Source of the DNA: Streptomyces sp. NBC_00435
GTDB lineage: Bacteria > Actinomycetota > Actinomycetes > Streptomycetales > Streptomycetaceae
Direction of reading: 5' to 3'
Assembly: GCF_036014235.1 (NCBI RefSeq)
Contig: NZ_CP107925.1
Coordinates: forward strand, 62,001-126,000
DNA: 64,000 nt
Position numbers and translations under genes: made by a program. Shown in pieces: positions 8,687 through 16,546 of the stretch. How positions within the stretch are numbered: position 1 is the stretch's first letter; every line of letters starts with the position of its first letter. Under the pieces are notes generated by a model. It saw nothing but the letters and a program-made list of their open reading frames with translations, searched no databases and was not told where the DNA came from.

Positions 8687-9819
8687 CGACGGTCCTTCCG
8701 GCGGGCGGTGAGCAGGGTCGGCAGGGGGTCGCCGGCCTGCGCGGCGGCGATCTCCAGCAGGTCCCGGGTGTTGCGGCGCACCCGGTCGCCGACCCAGTCG
8801 AAGACCCACGCCTTGCGGGCGTCGGCCGGCAGGTCGAAGGGGACGACGCGGGTGACGGCCAGGGCGGCCGAGGCGGCCCCGCCGATGTTGGCGATCACGC
8901 CGGGCACGAGGACGGTGCCCGCGGCCCGCACCTTGTCCTTGGCGTCGGCGCTGGAGCTGAGGTTGCCTCCCTCGACCACCAGGGCGGCCCGTACGCGGTG
9001 CGCGTTCTCGGCGTTGATCGCGTACTTCTGCGCCGCGAGGATCAGCAGGTCGGCTTCCACGTCCAGCCAGGCGTCCTGCTCGTCGGAGACGGTGACGTCC
9101 TGGGGCAGCCGTGAGCGGTCGATCTTCCCGAACTCGTCGGTGATCGCGACGAGGTCGGCCACCGGCAGCCGGTCCGCGCTGATCGTGCCCTGGACGTCGG
9201 CGACACCCACGACGGTGTGCCCGCGCTCCTCCAGGAAGTGCGCGACGGCGCGGCCGACGGCGCCGAATCCCTGCACCACGACCCGGGCCGGCCCCGTACG
9301 GCCGCTCGCCTCCAGGGCGGTGACCGCGGCGACGCCGACGCCGTGCCCGGTGCAGTCGATCAGCGGCTCGTAGTAGGTGCGCCAGTCGATCGGCATGTCC
9401 GGGGCGCCGAGACGGTAGCGCGGGTCGTACCCGGCCTCGTCGAAGAAGACGGCGCGGTCGGCGGGCGTGACGCCCATGTCGATGCCGAGGTGGATGCCGC
9501 CGTGCAGCAGCGGCTTGACGGTGCGTCCGAAGGTACGGAAGGTCTCCTCGCGGTCGCTGCCGTCGGCGACGATGCCGGCCTTGGCTCCACCGATCGGCAG
9601 GCCGGCGAGGGTGAACTTGTGCGTCATGTCGCGGGCGAGACCGGCCACCTCCTCCTGGGTGACACCGGCGGTCATCCGGGTGCCCCCCATGGCCAGACCG
9701 TCGTAGAGCGAGTCGACGACGACCCATCCCCTGATGGATCCGTTGCTGCCGTTCAGCGAAACGGTGAAAGCCGGATCTTGGGGCGTATCCACGGCGAGAC
9801 CGCCGTCCAGAGAACTCAT
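8683..9819 (-). CDS. Leu/Val/Phe/Glu-type amino-acid dehydrogenase
   Basis: 378 aa. The ATG at 9819 has AGG about 10 nt upstream; an ATG at 9834 is an alternative with no ribosome site. The catalytic lysine block LAGLPIGGAKAGIVADGSD and the nucleotide-binding VVQGFGAVGRAVAHFLEE are clear, and the length matches leucine/valine dehydrogenases. The family reductively aminates 2-oxo acids using NAD(P)H and ammonia, or the reverse. Linked to E1/E2 genes it could connect branched-chain amino and oxo acids. Linked to the glutamine amidotransferase it could instead use locally released ammonia. It begins a block of three coupled genes. Confidence 0.9.
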   Translation of the reverse strand: MSSLDGGLAVDTPQDPAFTVSLNGSNGSIRGWVVVDSLYDGLAMGGTRMTAGVTQEEVAGLARDMTHKFTLAGLPIGGAKAGIVADGSDREETFRTFGRTVKPLLHGGIHLGIDMGVTPADRAVFFDEAGYDPRYRLGAPDMPIDWRTYYEPLIDCTGHGVGVAAVTALEASGRTGPARVVVQGFGAVGRAVAHFLEERGHTVVGVADVQGTISADRLPVADLVAITDEFGKIDRSRLPQDVTVSDEQDAWLDVEADLLILAAQKYAINAENAHRVRAALVVEGGNLSSSADAKDKVRAAGTVLVPGVIANIGGAASAALAVTRVVPFDLPADARKAWVFDWVGDRVRRNTRDLLEIAAAQAGDPLPTLLTARRKDRR

Positions 9820-9879
9820 TGCCAAGGACCTCATAATCGGTTCGGTACGGGTGTCTGTCCGAGCTGAAGGGGTTGCGGC

Positions 9880-9924
9880 GTGCCGCACGACCGGAGACGG
9901 GGGCGGCAAACAGTCGTGCGGCAC
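9880..9924 (-). terminator. 12-bp stem-loop after the glutamine amidotransferase gene
   Basis: GTGCCGCACGAC (9880-9891) pairs perfectly with GTCGTGCGGCAC (9913-9924) around a 21-nt loop. It begins 20 nt beyond the amidotransferase stop on the leftward transcript. It would separate the LysW block from the dehydrogenase-ligase-aminotransferase block, by full termination or by lowering downstream expression. Confidence 0.6.
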
Positions 9925-9944
9925 ACCGGTCTAGGGGGTGTCGC

Positions 9945-10508
9945 TCACTGGTAGGTCTCGGCGAAGCCCCGGAGGATGTCCATTCCGTCGTTGCGGAATT
10001 CGAGGTGGGCCTGCGCGCCGAAGATGCGCCCGTCCTCCGACCGGAGGAATTCGACGGGGGCGTGCTCGGAGCGTCCGATGGACCGGAAGCCGGCGGGCGC
10101 CGCCTGGAGGTACAGGGTGTGGCGGTGGAAGACCGTCACGGTGGGCTTGACGTAGGAGAAGATGGGCTCCTCCTTGTCGACCTGTACCTCGTAGCCGCCG
10201 ACGCGCTGGGGGCCCTCGGCGAGCTCCCCGCCGTTCGCGAAGGCGATGATCTGCATTCCGCCGCAGATTCCGAAGACGGGAACCTTCGCGCCCATCACGA
10301 GATCGGTGAGCGGACGGTAGTAGTCGCGGTCGTAGGCGCGCACTTTGGTCCCGCTCAGCACGATGGCCTGGTAGCGCGAATCCAGTCGCCCCGGCGCCGA
10401 GGCCGCGTCGACCACGTCGGTTTCGGAGCCCAAGTCCTCGAAGCGCTTGCGCAGCTGCTTCAGGGAAAGCGTCCCGTTGTTGACCACTAGAACCCGGGAA
10501 TTCGCCAC
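9945..10508 (-). CDS. stand-alone class I glutamine amidotransferase (GATase1)
   Basis: 187 aa from a GTG at 10508, with AGGAG 8 nt upstream. The catalytic triad is intact: Cys82 in VFGICGGMQ, His168 and Glu170 in AQAHLE, where the usual HPE has become HLE. The protein resembles the glutamine-hydrolysing half of GMP or anthranilate synthase but no synthase partner is adjacent. It lies 28 nt downstream of lysZ. It may feed ammonia to the amino-acid dehydrogenase or an amide-forming step. Because the LysW-like carrier of this operon ends in Gln, it could alternatively act as a protein-glutamine deamidase; that second role is hypothesis. Confidence 0.8.
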   Translation of the reverse strand: MANSRVLVVNNGTLSLKQLRKRFEDLGSETDVVDAASAPGRLDSRYQAIVLSGTKVRAYDRDYYRPLTDLVMGAKVPVFGICGGMQIIAFANGGELAEGPQRVGGYEVQVDKEEPIFSYVKPTVTVFHRHTLYLQAAPAGFRSIGRSEHAPVEFLRSEDGRIFGAQAHLEFRNDGMDILRGFAETYQ

Positions 10509-10536
10509 GAGCTCTGCTCCTCTCGCTGATCGTTTG

Positions 10537-11361
10537 TCACGTTCGCGTGATGACGGTGCCGGTGTTCTCAGCGAGCAGGTGCGAAACGGGCGCACTCCCG
10601 ATGATCACCCGCTCGACGCCGCGGTCCAGGGCCTCGCCGGCGGCCCGCAGCTTCTTGCGCATGCCGCCGGTGGCCCCGCGGTCGCGGAACTCCCCGGCCG
10701 CCTCGGCGGTGATCCGGCGGACCGGCTCCCCCTCGATCAGGAGGTGCGCCACATCGGTGACGAGCGTCAGGGAGGTGGCGCTGGAGGCGCCCGCGATGGC
10801 GGCCGCGGCCCGGTCGGCGTCGGTGTTCACCTCGTGTCCGGCGCTGTTGCGGGCCAGGGGAGTGACGAGGTAGCAGTGGCCCGGCCGCAGGTCCGTGAAC
10901 CGGCCCGGGTCCACATCGGTGATGGGGCCCACGAGGTTCTCCAGCTCGACGAGCTGCTTGTCGCGCCACCACCAGCGCTCGCCGACGCCCGCCCGGACCA
11001 GGCCGTCGCTGCCGACGAGGCGCTCGACGGTGATGCCCCGCCGGCCCAGCCGCTCGGTGACGTCCCGGCCGAGGGCGTCGCTGACCGCCTTGATGTCGTC
11101 GATCACCTCGGTGGTGGTCCACCGGCTCTGGTTGCCGTAGCGGTCGCGCAGGATCGCGGACGGCTCGGTGTAGCGCGGGTTGAGCTCCTTGAGCGGCTTG
11201 GACCAGCCGTGCACCAGGATCAGCGGGTTGTGCCTGGCGTGCTCGGCCAGGTCGTCCCACCAGGCGTCGGACATGTCGTCCAGGCAGCTCCCGCCGAGCT
11301 TGACGACGGTGGGGGTGACGGCGGGGGTGACCGTGGCGGCGTCGGTGTACACGATGCTCAT
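10537..11361 (-). CDS. lysZ: LysZ-like kinase for carrier-bound amino acid
   Basis: 274 aa amino-acid kinase fold. It starts with VVKLGGSCLDD (nucleotide-binding Lys and Gly-rich loop) near residue 18, then ILVHGWSKPL near 50, and RNSAGHEVNTDADRAAAAIA near 190, all typical of N-acetylglutamate/[LysW]-aminoadipate kinases. It would phosphorylate the side-chain carboxylate of a LysW-linked amino dicarboxylate in the cytoplasm. The ATG overlaps the lysY stop as ATGA. Linkage with LysX, LysY and LysW favours the carrier-dependent role over acetylglutamate kinase. Confidence 0.87.
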   Translation of the reverse strand: MSIVYTDAATVTPAVTPTVVKLGGSCLDDMSDAWWDDLAEHARHNPLILVHGWSKPLKELNPRYTEPSAILRDRYGNQSRWTTTEVIDDIKAVSDALGRDVTERLGRRGITVERLVGSDGLVRAGVGERWWWRDKQLVELENLVGPITDVDPGRFTDLRPGHCYLVTPLARNSAGHEVNTDADRAAAAIAGASSATSLTLVTDVAHLLIEGEPVRRITAEAAGEFRDRGATGGMRKKLRAAGEALDRGVERVIIGSAPVSHLLAENTGTVITRT

Positions 11362-12419
11362 GCCGGCATCACCGGCTCCATGGTCAGACCCGTCTCCTCG
11401 GGCAGCGAGAACCGCAGGTTGAGGGCCTGGATGCCCTGGCCGGCGGCGCCCTTGACCATGTTGTCCAGCGCCGCGAGGACCACGATGCGCTCGCCCTCGG
11501 GGTCGTGCAGCACCGTGACGTCGCAGTAGTTGGACCCCAGGACCGCCTGCGGATCGGGGACCGGGATCAGCGTCTCGGTGTTGCGGCGGACTCGGACGAA
11601 CCGGTGGTTCTTGTAGAACCGCAGGTAGGCGCGCTGCAGCTCGCGGGCGTCCACCTTGTCGTCGGTGAACACGTAGGAGCTGGCGAGCAGTCCGCGCACG
11701 TGGGAGACCCCGTACGCCGACATCGTCAGGGAGCCGATCTTCCCCGGCTTGCTGCGCTCCAGGAAGTCGCCGACCTCGGCCGCGTGCCGGTGTCCGACGG
11801 GGGCGTACGGTGCGATGGCGCCGGCCCGCAGCGGATGCAGGTCGGCGGTGCGCAGCTGGATGCCGCCGCCGCTGGAGCCGCTCTTGCCGTCCACCAGTAC
11901 GGTCTTGAGGTTCAGGCCGAGTCCGAGGGTCAGCGGTGCCAGGCCCAGGGTGATGGCCGTGGCGTAGCAGCCGGGCAAGGAGATCAGCGGGGCGCCGACC
12001 AGCTGGTCGCCGATGAGTTCCGGTACTCCGTAGACGAAGCGGTCGGCCAGTTCGGTCTGCCGCTCGACCTGGGGGTACCACCGCTCGTGGAGCTCGGGGG
12101 TGCGGATGCGGAAGGCGCCGCTCAGGTCGATGACGCAGGGGACCTGGTCGGCCAGCTTCGCGGCGAGCGCGGCCGACGCCGGGGCGGGCGTCGCGAGGAA
12201 CACCACGTCGCACCGGCCGGAGAGGTCGGCCGCGTCGGTGACGGCCTCGATGCTCAGGCCCAGGTCCAGGCGCAGGCCCGGGTGCAGTTCGGCCGGGCGC
12301 CGGCCGACGTTCGAGGATCCGCCCAGGAAGGTCAGTTCCAGCTCGGGATGCTGGGTGACCAGGCGGATCAGCTCACCTCCGGCGAATCCCGAGGCGCCGA
12401 TAATGCCCACACGGATCAT
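11358..12419 (-). CDS. lysY: LysY-like carrier-bound aminoacyl-phosphate reductase
   Basis: 353 aa ArgC/LysY family. An N-terminal NADPH site (GIIGASGFAGGELIRL, residues 6-21) is followed by the catalytic Cys151 in LISLPGCYATA and the C-terminal HPE-like region. The SSGGGIQLRTADLHPLRAG segment is of the kind seen in LysY/ArgC proteins. It would reduce the acyl phosphate made by LysZ to a semialdehyde while the substrate stays on the carrier. Start codon overlaps the lysX stop (ATGA) and its own stop overlaps lysZ, so X, Y and Z are tightly coupled. Confidence 0.9.
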   Translation of the reverse strand: MIRVGIIGASGFAGGELIRLVTQHPELELTFLGGSSNVGRRPAELHPGLRLDLGLSIEAVTDAADLSGRCDVVFLATPAPASAALAAKLADQVPCVIDLSGAFRIRTPELHERWYPQVERQTELADRFVYGVPELIGDQLVGAPLISLPGCYATAITLGLAPLTLGLGLNLKTVLVDGKSGSSGGGIQLRTADLHPLRAGAIAPYAPVGHRHAAEVGDFLERSKPGKIGSLTMSAYGVSHVRGLLASSYVFTDDKVDARELQRAYLRFYKNHRFVRVRRNTETLIPVPDPQAVLGSNYCDVTVLHDPEGERIVVLAALDNMVKGAAGQGIQALNLRFSLPEETGLTMEPVMPA

Positions 12420-13267
12420 GCGAGGATCTCCTGCACGTAGCGGCGGATGGCCGGGGCGACGTCCACGCCGGTCGCCGACTGGATGGCCCGGAACGCCGGG
12501 GCGTGGTTGACCTCGTTGACGACGTAGCCCTCGGGCGTCTTGAAGAGGTCGATGCCGTAGATGCCCTCGCCGAGTTCGTTCACGACGCTGTCGACGATCT
12601 TCTGGACCTCGGGGTCGTGGTCCATGGCCTGGTGGCGGTTGCCGAGGGCGGCGTTGCTGCGCCAGTCCTCGCCGGCACTGGCGAACTCCGCGGCGGCGAT
12701 CAGCTCGCGGCCGACGACGAAGCACCGGACCGAGCTGCCGCCGTCCAGGAACGGCTCGACGAGGCTGGCCTGCTCGAAGCCGTGGCCGAGGTCCTCGATG
12801 TAGTCGTAGACGGACTGGGCGGTGTCGGCGTCACGGATGAGCGTGACCCGCTTGCCCATGCCGCCGAAGATCGGCTTGAGGACCAGGGGCAGGGGGAGCT
12901 CCCCCAGCGTCTTCTCGAAGTCCTTGCGGGACAGGACGAGACGGTAGTCGGCCACCGGCACACCGGCCTTGCGCAGCAGGGTGCGCAGGGTCAGCTTGTT
13001 CTCACAGGCCTGGATGGCGAACGCCGAGTTGAGGGTCTTGATGCCCGAGGCTTCCGCCTGGGTGGCCAGCAGGCCGCCCCGCGTGTAGCTCCGGCTGCGG
13101 ATGAGGACGACGTCGTAGCCGCTGAGCGACGGGGCGTCCGGGTGACCGAGGGACAGCGATTCGTCGTTGACCCACTCGATCTGCGGACCGACGTCCGGTG
13201 CGGTCTGGATCAGCCGGCGTTCTTCCCAGCCGATCCGGTCCGCGACGATGGCGACTTTGCCGCGCAT
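12416..13267 (-). CDS. lysX: LysX-like ATP-grasp ligase attaching an amino acid to the LysW carrier
   Basis: 283 aa ATP-grasp enzyme beginning MRGKVAIVADRIGWEERRL, with the ATP-binding GGMGKRVTLIRDADT, the WRSNAALGN loop and the metal-binding VVNEVNHAPAFRA near residue 255. LysX joins the alpha-amino group of aminoadipate or glutamate to the gamma-carboxylate of the carrier's C-terminal Glu (family knowledge). AGGAG lies 9 nt before the ATG and the lysW stop is 26 nt upstream. Which amino acid it accepts cannot be read reliably from sequence alone. The enzyme is notable because the partner carrier here ends in Gln. Confidence 0.9.
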   Translation of the reverse strand: MRGKVAIVADRIGWEERRLIQTAPDVGPQIEWVNDESLSLGHPDAPSLSGYDVVLIRSRSYTRGGLLATQAEASGIKTLNSAFAIQACENKLTLRTLLRKAGVPVADYRLVLSRKDFEKTLGELPLPLVLKPIFGGMGKRVTLIRDADTAQSVYDYIEDLGHGFEQASLVEPFLDGGSSVRCFVVGRELIAAAEFASAGEDWRSNAALGNRHQAMDHDPEVQKIVDSVVNELGEGIYGIDLFKTPEGYVVNEVNHAPAFRAIQSATGVDVAPAIRRYVQEILA

Positions 13268-13293
13268 GGAAGGACTCCTCTCCGATTCGCGGC

Positions 13294-13482
13294 TCACTGG
13301 CCCCAGTCTCGGAGGGTTACCTCGACCATCGCGAGGGAGAGCGTGCCGTCCTCCTGGACGTCCTCGACGCGCAGCGTGAGCATGCACTCGGGGCAGGCGA
13401 GGGTCTCGCCCTTGCCCATCGGCGGGGTGGTGAGGTCGGTCTCGCACTCGGGGCAGACGGCGGAGAGGGTTGGGGTGGACAT
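13294..13482 (-). CDS. lysW: LysW-type amino-group carrier protein with C-terminal Gln
   Basis: 62 aa, acidic. Two CxxC pairs (Cys10/Cys13 and Cys30/Cys33) form the zinc ribbon of LysW proteins, and the protein ends VTLRDWGQ. The family normally ends (E)DWGE, and its terminal Glu side chain is the attachment site. Here the last sense codon is CAG (13297-13299 on the complement) directly before TGA, so the terminal residue is Gln. The ATG at 13482 gives the standard length. Either the terminus must be deamidated before LysX can act, attachment differs, or one base is in error. The gene precedes lysX by 26 nt. Confidence 0.92.
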   Translation of the reverse strand: MSTPTLSAVCPECETDLTTPPMGKGETLACPECMLTLRVEDVQEDGTLSLAMVEVTLRDWGQ

Positions 13483-13504
13483 GCTGTTCTCCAGAACTGT
13501 TGGC

Positions 13505-13606
13505 CGGGCTTGGTCGGCTGGGCTTGACTGACTGACTGACTGGGCTTGGCTGACTGGCTGGCTGGGTTGGGCTGACTGGGCTTGCGGCAGGGCTTGGCCG
13601 GCCGGG
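13505..13606. repeat. GACT/GGCT-type simple-repeat tract between lysW and the synthase gene
   Basis: The 125-nt spacer between the two genes is filled with imperfect repeats of GACT, GGCT and GGGCTT (for example GACTGACTGACTGACTGG at about 13526-13543). The tract is pyrimidine/purine skewed and could arise by slippage. It may form the untranslated leader of lysW; the frame through it is open on the complement (Gln/Ser/Pro-rich) but I do not consider it coding. Confidence 0.6.
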
Positions 13607-13607
13607 C

Positions 13608-14762
13608 TCAGAGCGACCGGAAGTCGATGGCGGCCTTGCGGATGGCGTCCCGGTCGAGCAGCGGACGACCGCTGCGCTCCTGACGCTCCGTGAGCCACGC
13701 GGTGAACGCCTCGATGTCGACGCCGGAGCTTTCCTCCGCCAGCGCCCACGTGACGAGGGCGCTGGTCAGGCGCGAGCGGACGCGCAGTTCGCGGGTGTTG
13801 CCGACGAGCTCGGCGGGGAGGGTCTCGTACGCCTCCGGGGTGGTGAGCTGGCCGGGCAGTTCGTACGCGAAGGCGTTCGCGGTGGTGGGCCCGGACTGGA
13901 ACGCCTGCCCCAGGCCCGCTCCCCTGAGTGCCACGGTGGACAGCTCGGTGAGGTGGGAGAGGTCGAAGCGGGTGTCGCCGTGGATGACGCGGAGCGAGGT
14001 CAGCAGCTCGGCCAGCGGGGCGTTGCCGCCGCGCTCGCCGATTCCGCCCACGGTCGTGGAGATCCACTGGGCGCCGGCGCGGACGGCGGCCAGTGAGTTG
14101 GCCACCGCCATGCCCAGCATGTTGTGCGAGTGGATCTCGATCTCGGAGCCGTCGATCGCGGTCAGGTCCGCGATCTTCTCCTCCATCTGCCAGGGCGAGA
14201 GGTACGCGACGGTCTCGGCGAGCCGGAACCGGTCCGCGCCCGCCTCGAACCCGGCGGTGACGTAGGGGACGAGGCGCTCCCGCGGTGTGCGGGCCCCGTC
14301 CTCTCCGCTGAAGGTCACGTGGAAGCCGCGTTCCTTGGCTCCCTCGATGGCCGCCCGGGCGACGCTGATCAGGTACTTCGTGCTCGGCGAGGCCAGCTTG
14401 AGCTTCGCGTGCTCCTCGGACGTCGGGATCGAGAACATCACCGACTTGACGCCCAGGCGCAGCGCCTCGTCCAGTGCCTTCTCCACCTGCTGGCGGTCCC
14501 GCACCACGACCAGGGTCAGGCTGCGCTCGGGTCCCACCGCCTCGTGCGTGGCCAGGACCAGGTCGGCGTCCTTCGAGTTGGGGCCGGACACCATCCCCAC
14601 CTCGACCAGTTCCACGCCCGTCTTCACCAGCAGGTCCGCGATGACCGCGGCGTCCTGGGCGGTGAATTCGACGCCGGCCATGTGAGCGGAGTCCCGCAGG
14701 GTCGCATCGGATATGTGAGGCAGTCCCTTCGCGGGGCTGTCACCGTTCTCTGATACCGCCAT
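13608..14762 (-). CDS. homocitrate/isopropylmalate-synthase-like HMGL-family enzyme
   Basis: 384 aa from the ATG at 14762, with AAGGAG 8 nt upstream. The HMGL TIM-barrel marks are SDATLRDSAH (residues 18-27), the metal-binding HSHN in EIEIHSHNMLGMAVANSLAAV, and VGGIGERGGNAPLAELL. The family condenses acetyl-CoA with a 2-oxo acid (homocitrate, isopropylmalate or citramalate synthase) or cleaves such products. As the first gene before lysW it could make the chain-extended acid that feeds the carrier, as homocitrate synthase does in the aminoadipate lysine route. Homoaconitase and homoisocitrate dehydrogenase genes are absent here, so an exact lysine-type route is not supported. Confidence 0.85.
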   Translation of the reverse strand: MAVSENGDSPAKGLPHISDATLRDSAHMAGVEFTAQDAAVIADLLVKTGVELVEVGMVSGPNSKDADLVLATHEAVGPERSLTLVVVRDRQQVEKALDEALRLGVKSVMFSIPTSEEHAKLKLASPSTKYLISVARAAIEGAKERGFHVTFSGEDGARTPRERLVPYVTAGFEAGADRFRLAETVAYLSPWQMEEKIADLTAIDGSEIEIHSHNMLGMAVANSLAAVRAGAQWISTTVGGIGERGGNAPLAELLTSLRVIHGDTRFDLSHLTELSTVALRGAGLGQAFQSGPTTANAFAYELPGQLTTPEAYETLPAELVGNTRELRVRSRLTSALVTWALAEESSGVDIEAFTAWLTERQERSGRPLLDRDAIRKAAIDFRSL

Positions 14763-15000
14763 TGCAATTACTCCTTCTCCGGGACCTGTGGAATGCGGCC
14801 AGCGAATGTGGCCGGCGGAATGTGCGGTGGGCGTTGACATCAGCTTCTTCGGTCGACCGGCGGGGCGTCAAGGAAACCGGCGTCAGGCCTTCGTCGAGTT
14901 TTGTCAAGGATTGTGAGGCCGGGAAAAGTGCCGTCAATTCGAGCACACCGAGGCCCGGGAACGGGAACTCGTGGATTAACGTGACAGACAACTGCGAAAG
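14763..15000. promoter_or_regulatory. divergent intergenic region of the LysW cluster
   Basis: 238 bp separate the leftward synthase-lysW operon from the rightward isomerase-like gene, so it must carry both promoters. It is less GC-rich than its surroundings near 14890-15000 (TTTTGTCAAGGATTGTGAGG, then AACGTGACAGACAACTGCG). I could not assign convincing -35/-10 pairs, and neither of the two operator classes found elsewhere in the window is present. Confidence 0.4.
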
Positions 15001-15762
15001 ATGGGTGATTCCCTCATGGACATATTCAGCACACCGCGGCTCGGGGTCGTCGTACCGCCGGAGAACCCCACGGCGGAGCCGGAGTTCAACCGCCTCCTCG
15101 GGTCCCGGATGAACGTGTACGGCTCCCGCTTCCCCACGCTTCCGGGCAAGGCCCTGCTGGAAACGCTGGAGAGCTGGAACGACGCGCTGCCCGAATCCCT
15201 GGCGTCCTTCGGCTCGATGCGGCTCGACGCCGCTGTGGTCGCGTGCAGCGCCTCGCACTACCTGTTGTCACCCGACGGCGACCGGAAGTTCTGTGCCGAG
15301 CTGAGCGAGCGCGCGGGCTTCCCCGTGCAGTCCTCCACCCAGGCCATCCTGGCCGCGTGCGCGGCGCTGGGGGTGACCCGGATGACGCTGGTCTCTCCGT
15401 ACGAGCCGTGGCTGACCGAGACCTCCGGCCGCTTCTGGCAGGAGGCCGGGATCACGGTCGACCGGGCGGTACCGGTCCCGGCCGGCGATCACTTCGACCC
15501 GTACGAGGTGACCACCGGGGACATCCTGGAGGCGGTGCGGCGGGCGGAGCTTCCCGATGACACGGCGCTGCTGTTCACCGGCACGGGGATGTCGACCCTG
15601 GGCGCTCTGGAGGAGCTCGCCCGCGACGGCGACCGGGTGCTGCTGACCTCCAACCTGGCCTCCGCCTGGTGGGCGCTGGAGGCCGTGGGAGCCGGTGGCG
15701 CCGTCGCCGGGGAGCACCCGCTGCTGGGCCGGCTGGCAGCCCGTGCGGCGGTCGCGCGCTGA
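15001..15762 (+). CDS. Asp/Glu racemase-superfamily protein (maleate isomerase/arylmalonate decarboxylase-like)
   Basis: 253 aa. It resembles maleate cis-trans isomerases and arylmalonate decarboxylases: LGVVVPPENPTAEPEFNRLL at the start, a first catalytic cysteine in VACSASHYL (about residue 82), MTLVSPYEPWLTE, and a second-lobe loop LFTGTGMSTLGAL. In racemases and maleate isomerase that second loop carries another cysteine; here Gly/Thr replace it, so a one-cysteine chemistry (isomerisation, decarboxylation or hydration) is expected. An ATG at 15016 is an alternative start; neither has a strong ribosome site. It is divergent from the LysW operon and may belong to it. Confidence 0.75.
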   Translation: MGDSLMDIFSTPRLGVVVPPENPTAEPEFNRLLGSRMNVYGSRFPTLPGKALLETLESWNDALPESLASFGSMRLDAAVVACSASHYLLSPDGDRKFCAELSERAGFPVQSSTQAILAACAALGVTRMTLVSPYEPWLTETSGRFWQEAGITVDRAVPVPAGDHFDPYEVTTGDILEAVRRAELPDDTALLFTGTGMSTLGALEELARDGDRVLLTSNLASAWWALEAVGAGGAVAGEHPLLGRLAARAAVAR

Positions 15763-15777
15763 GGGGCTGCGCCGCGC

Positions 15778-16506
15778 TCAGGCCGCCTCGGAGCACTCGC
15801 GACCGTGCCCGAGCTTGTAGCCGACGCCCCGTACCGTGACGATCCATTTGCCGGACCCGAGCTTGGCGCGCAGGCTGCTGACGTGGGTGTCGATGGTGCG
15901 GCTGGACTCCGTCCAGTCGCATTCCCAGACCTTGGCCATGAGCTCCTTTCGGGAAACGACCCTTTCCGGCGTGGACGCCAGCGTGTAGAGGAGCTCGAAT
16001 TCCTTCGAGGTCACCTCCACGGGACGGTCGTCCAACCGGACTTCGCGAGACCTTCCGTCTATGTGCAACGGGCGCAGCGAAATCGATTCGGGGGCAGCGG
16101 GCGACTGCGGGTGGACGCGGCGCATCACGGCCTCGATACGGGCCATGACCTCCCGGGCTCCGGTCGATTTGAGAACACAGTCGTCCGATCCCGCCTGGAG
16201 TGCGAGAACCCGGTCCAATTCGGCGTCGCGGCTGGCGAACGTAATGATGGGAGTGTCGCCGGCGGCGCGTATGGCCCGGCACACCTCCAGTCCGTCGATG
16301 TCGGGAAGTTCGAGATCGAGCAGGACGAGGTCGGCCCGCTGGTGCATTCTCAGGGCGTCCGTTCCCGTGGCCACGCCTCTGGCCTGATACCCCTGCCGGC
16401 GTAGATTGCGTACCGTCGATTCCGCCGATGCCGACGCCGACCCGGGATCCTCCACCACGAGTACGTTCACCGGCCCCGGTGTTCTAGGTGCCTGGATTTC
16501 CGCCAT
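15778..16506 (-). CDS. OmpR/PhoB-type response regulator, cluster-situated
   Basis: 242 aa from the ATG at 16506. The receiver domain (about 10-125) keeps the phosphorylatable Asp in LVLLDLELPDIDG and the Lys of DDCVLKS, but the first acidic pair is weakened (VVEDPGSAS) and the usual Thr/Ser region reads ITFASRD. The C-terminal winged helix (about 145-235) is typical: SKEFELLYTLA, RTIDTHVSSLRAKL, ITVRGVGYKL. No sensor kinase is adjacent, as is common for ligand-responsive JadR1-like regulators in Streptomyces clusters (family knowledge). An autoregulatory-element-like site lies 41 nt upstream, so a gamma-butyrolactone-type receptor probably represses it. Confidence 0.88.
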   Translation of the reverse strand: MAEIQAPRTPGPVNVLVVEDPGSASASAESTVRNLRRQGYQARGVATGTDALRMHQRADLVLLDLELPDIDGLEVCRAIRAAGDTPIITFASRDAELDRVLALQAGSDDCVLKSTGAREVMARIEAVMRRVHPQSPAAPESISLRPLHIDGRSREVRLDDRPVEVTSKEFELLYTLASTPERVVSRKELMAKVWECDWTESSRTIDTHVSSLRAKLGSGKWIVTVRGVGYKLGHGRECSEAA

Positions 16507-16546
16507 CCCCTGCGTTCCCCTCCCCCGTCCGATCACTGGCCATAGC

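Noticed and set aside
10537..13267. Arginine biosynthesis (ArgB/ArgC) operon
   Set aside because: The kinase and reductase are joined to a LysX-type ATP-grasp ligase and a LysW carrier, with no argJ, argD or argF; carrier-bound chemistry is better supported.
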